Assembly (NCBI GenBank): GCA_002782365.1
Contig: PFHP01000072.1
Coordinates: 1 to 7,509 of the forward strand
Reading direction: 5' to 3'
Length of the DNA stretch: 7,509 nucleotides
From: Candidatus Kuenenbacteria bacterium CG_4_8_14_3_um_filter_39_15
GTDB lineage: Bacteria; Patescibacteriota; Patescibacteriia; UBA2196; GWA2-42-15
The position numbers and the translations under genes were made by a program. The notes under the pieces were generated by a model that saw only the letters and a list, made by a program, of their open reading frames with translations, made no database searches and had not been told where the DNA came from. This document shows positions 6,018-7,509 of this stretch, one piece after another. Position 1 is the first letter of the stretch. Every line of letters starts with the position of its first letter.

Positions 6018-7450
6018 AATTAAATGAACTGACAATCAAGCAGGCCCATGATAGTTTAGTTAAAAAAGAATTTACCGCCGTTGAACTAACTGGCAGTTGT
6101 CTTGATGAAATTAAAAAAACTGACCAACAAATCCGTGCTTTTATTACCGTGACGCTAGAACAGGCATTAGCCAAAGCCAAACAAGTTGATCAAAAAATTG
6201 CCCAAGGAGATTCTATTTCAGATCTTGCCGGCATTCCTTACGCGGCCAAGGATATTTTTTGCGTAGCCAATATTAAAACGACAGCCGGCTCAAAAATCCT
6301 TGAAAATTTTATTGCCCCGTATGAATCAACCACCACCGCCAGGCTAAAAAAACAGGACGCGGTGCTGGTCGGCAAAACAAATTTGGATGAATTTGCCATG
6401 GGCTCGTCAACTGAAAATTCAGGTTTTTTCCCCACGCACAATCCTCACGATTTAGAGCGCGTGCCAGGCGGTTCCAGCGGCGGCTCGGCTGCCGCCTTGG
6501 CCGCCGGCCACTGCCTTTACGCCTTGGGCACAGACACCGGCGGTTCAATCAGACAGCCGGCAGCCATGTGCGGCGTAGTGGGCGTTAAGCCAACTTATGG
6601 CCGCACCTCTCGTTATGGCGTCATTGCCATGGCTTCTTCTCTTGACACCATTGGTTATTTTGCTAAAAATATTGAAGATGCCGCGATTATTCTGCAGGCG
6701 GTTGCCGGCGACGATGAAAAAGAATCAACCAGTTCAAACATTGCTCTTGACCATTATTCAGAGGAAATAAAAAAAGATGTTAGGGGCTTGAAGATTGGTA
6801 TTCCCCAAGAATATTTTGAGCTTGAAGGCTTGGATCCCGAAGTAAAAAAAATTATTGCCAAGGCCATTAAAAAGATAGAGGAAATTACCGGTAGTCGTGC
6901 GCGGGAAATAAGTTTGCCCCATACGGATTATGCTTTAGCCTGTTACTATATCATTATGCCCGCTGAAGTTTCGTCCAATCTGGCCCGTTATGACGGCATT
7001 AAATACGGCCTGTCGGAAAAAAGTCAAGATTTGCTGGGCAGTTATTTAAAAAGCCGCGCCCAAGGTTTTGGCGCTGAAGTTAAACGGCGCATTATCCTTG
7101 GCACTTACAGTTTATCCTATGGTTACTATGACGCCTATTACAAAAAAGCGCTGGCCGTCCGCACCTTGGTTAAAAAAGATTTTGATCAGGCGTTTAAATT
7201 GGTTGATGTTATTCTTGCCCCGACCACTCCCACCCCTGCTTTTAAATTAGGAGAAAAAATTGGCGACCCGCTGCAAATGTACGCCTCTGACATTTTTACC
7301 ATTCCAGCCAGTCTCGCCGGTTTGCCAGCCCTGTCACTGCCCTGCGGCCAAATAGGCCAGCTACCGGTCGGCTTGCAAATCATCGGCCAACAGTTTGATG
7401 AAAAAACAATTTTAAGGCTCGGGCATTATTATGAACAAAACAGGAAATAA
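6014..7450 (+). CDS. gatA: Asp-tRNA(Asn)/Glu-tRNA(Gln) amidotransferase subunit A (glutaminase)
   Basis: GatA releases ammonia from glutamine, which GatB uses to amidate Glu-tRNA(Gln) or Asp-tRNA(Asn). The 478-residue protein has the full amidase signature. The Ser-cisSer-Lys triad falls at Lys79 (IPYAAKDIF), Ser154 (PGGSSGGSAA) and Ser178 (GTDTGGSIR), the same numbering as in Staphylococcus aureus GatA. The VGKTNLDEFAMGSS and GVVGVKPTYGR motifs follow family order, and the C-terminal LPVGLQIIG segment is present, so the gene is complete. Its ATG overlaps the gatC stop; the only Shine-Dalgarno-like bases are AAGG at 5997-6000, rather far upstream (13 bases), so coupling to gatC is the likelier way of initiation. 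gatB is absent from the window and could lie downstream or elsewhere. The presence of gatCA suggests that the cell makes Gln-tRNA and/or Asn-tRNA indirectly. Confidence 0.97.
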   Translation: MKLNELTIKQAHDSLVKKEFTAVELTGSCLDEIKKTDQQIRAFITVTLEQALAKAKQVDQKIAQGDSISDLAGIPYAAKDIFCVANIKTTAGSKILENFIAPYESTTTARLKKQDAVLVGKTNLDEFAMGSSTENSGFFPTHNPHDLERVPGGSSGGSAAALAAGHCLYALGTDTGGSIRQPAAMCGVVGVKPTYGRTSRYGVIAMASSLDTIGYFAKNIEDAAIILQAVAGDDEKESTSSNIALDHYSEEIKKDVRGLKIGIPQEYFELEGLDPEVKKIIAKAIKKIEEITGSRAREISLPHTDYALACYYIIMPAEVSSNLARYDGIKYGLSEKSQDLLGSYLKSRAQGFGAEVKRRIILGTYSLSYGYYDAYYKKALAVRTLVKKDFDQAFKLVDVILAPTTPTPAFKLGEKIGDPLQMYASDIFTIPASLAGLPALSLPCGQIGQLPVGLQIIGQQFDEKTILRLGHYYEQNRK

Positions 7451-7509
7451 AATTTTAGATTTAGGATTTAAAAATTAAAAATTATTTTTATGAATATAAA
7501 AATCTATTC
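7451..7509 (+). other. AT-rich spacer with a possible start of a further gene
   Basis: After the gatA stop the sequence is almost only A and T, with the near-repeats TTTAGATTTAGGATTT and AAAAATT twice in tandem. An ATG at 7490 (reading MNIKIY) stays open to the window edge and could start another gene, but seven codons are too few to identify it. No G/C-rich terminator is present. Confidence 0.25.

Noticed and set aside
1..7509. CRISPR array, tRNA or rRNA gene, insertion sequence
   Set aside because: No regularly spaced repeats, cloverleaf-like sequence, rRNA motif or transposase frame was seen on either strand.

Overview
The window looks like a piece of a Candidate Phyla Radiation (Patescibacteria) genome, most likely Parcubacteria-like. 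The signs are an extracellular PKD/DUF2341/LamG/FnIII multidomain protein next to a small type IV pilin-like protein, a compact layout with 4-base gene overlaps, near-absence of Shine-Dalgarno sequences, and -10 boxes placed so close to start codons that leaderless mRNAs are expected. TGA is used as a real stop in the NUDIX gene and gatC, so the TGA=Gly code of Gracilibacteria/SR1 is not in use. The lineage call is an inference from these features, not from a database match.

Layout, all on the + strand. (1) 1-2172: 3' part of a large surface protein with a FnIII end, a PKD domain, DUF2341, LamG and two FnIII domains. The DUF2341-LamG unit appears to sit inside the PKD domain. (2) 2188-2723: an extended -10 promoter and a GspG-like pseudopilin, closed by an intrinsic terminator at 2748-2775. 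(3) 2754-4774: ligA, the NAD+-dependent DNA ligase. Its promoter overlaps the pilin terminator, and a short palindromic repeat is read in frame inside the protein. (4) 4775-5706: an AT-richer block with a broken SAM-methyltransferase and a NUDIX hydrolase. The methyltransferase has lost its N-terminus, has a near-perfect hairpin at its 5' edge and a frameshift in a G6 run. (5) 5693-7450: a predicted leaderless promoter and gatC-gatA, two subunits of the tRNA-dependent amidotransferase; gatB is not in the window. (6) 7451-7509: AT-rich spacer with a possible start of another gene.

The genes do not form one pathway. The surface protein and pilin may both act at the cell envelope. LigA (replication and repair) and GatCA (Gln-tRNA/Asn-tRNA formation by transamidation) are housekeeping. 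The methyltransferase/NUDIX block looks like an accessory insertion between them. I found no convincing new multi-gene system. The most interesting signals are structural: the domain-in-domain insertion, the hairpin-bounded broken methyltransferase, the terminator/promoter overlap with leaderless starts, the repeat-derived linker in LigA, and unusual residues in the LigA NAD+-binding domain.
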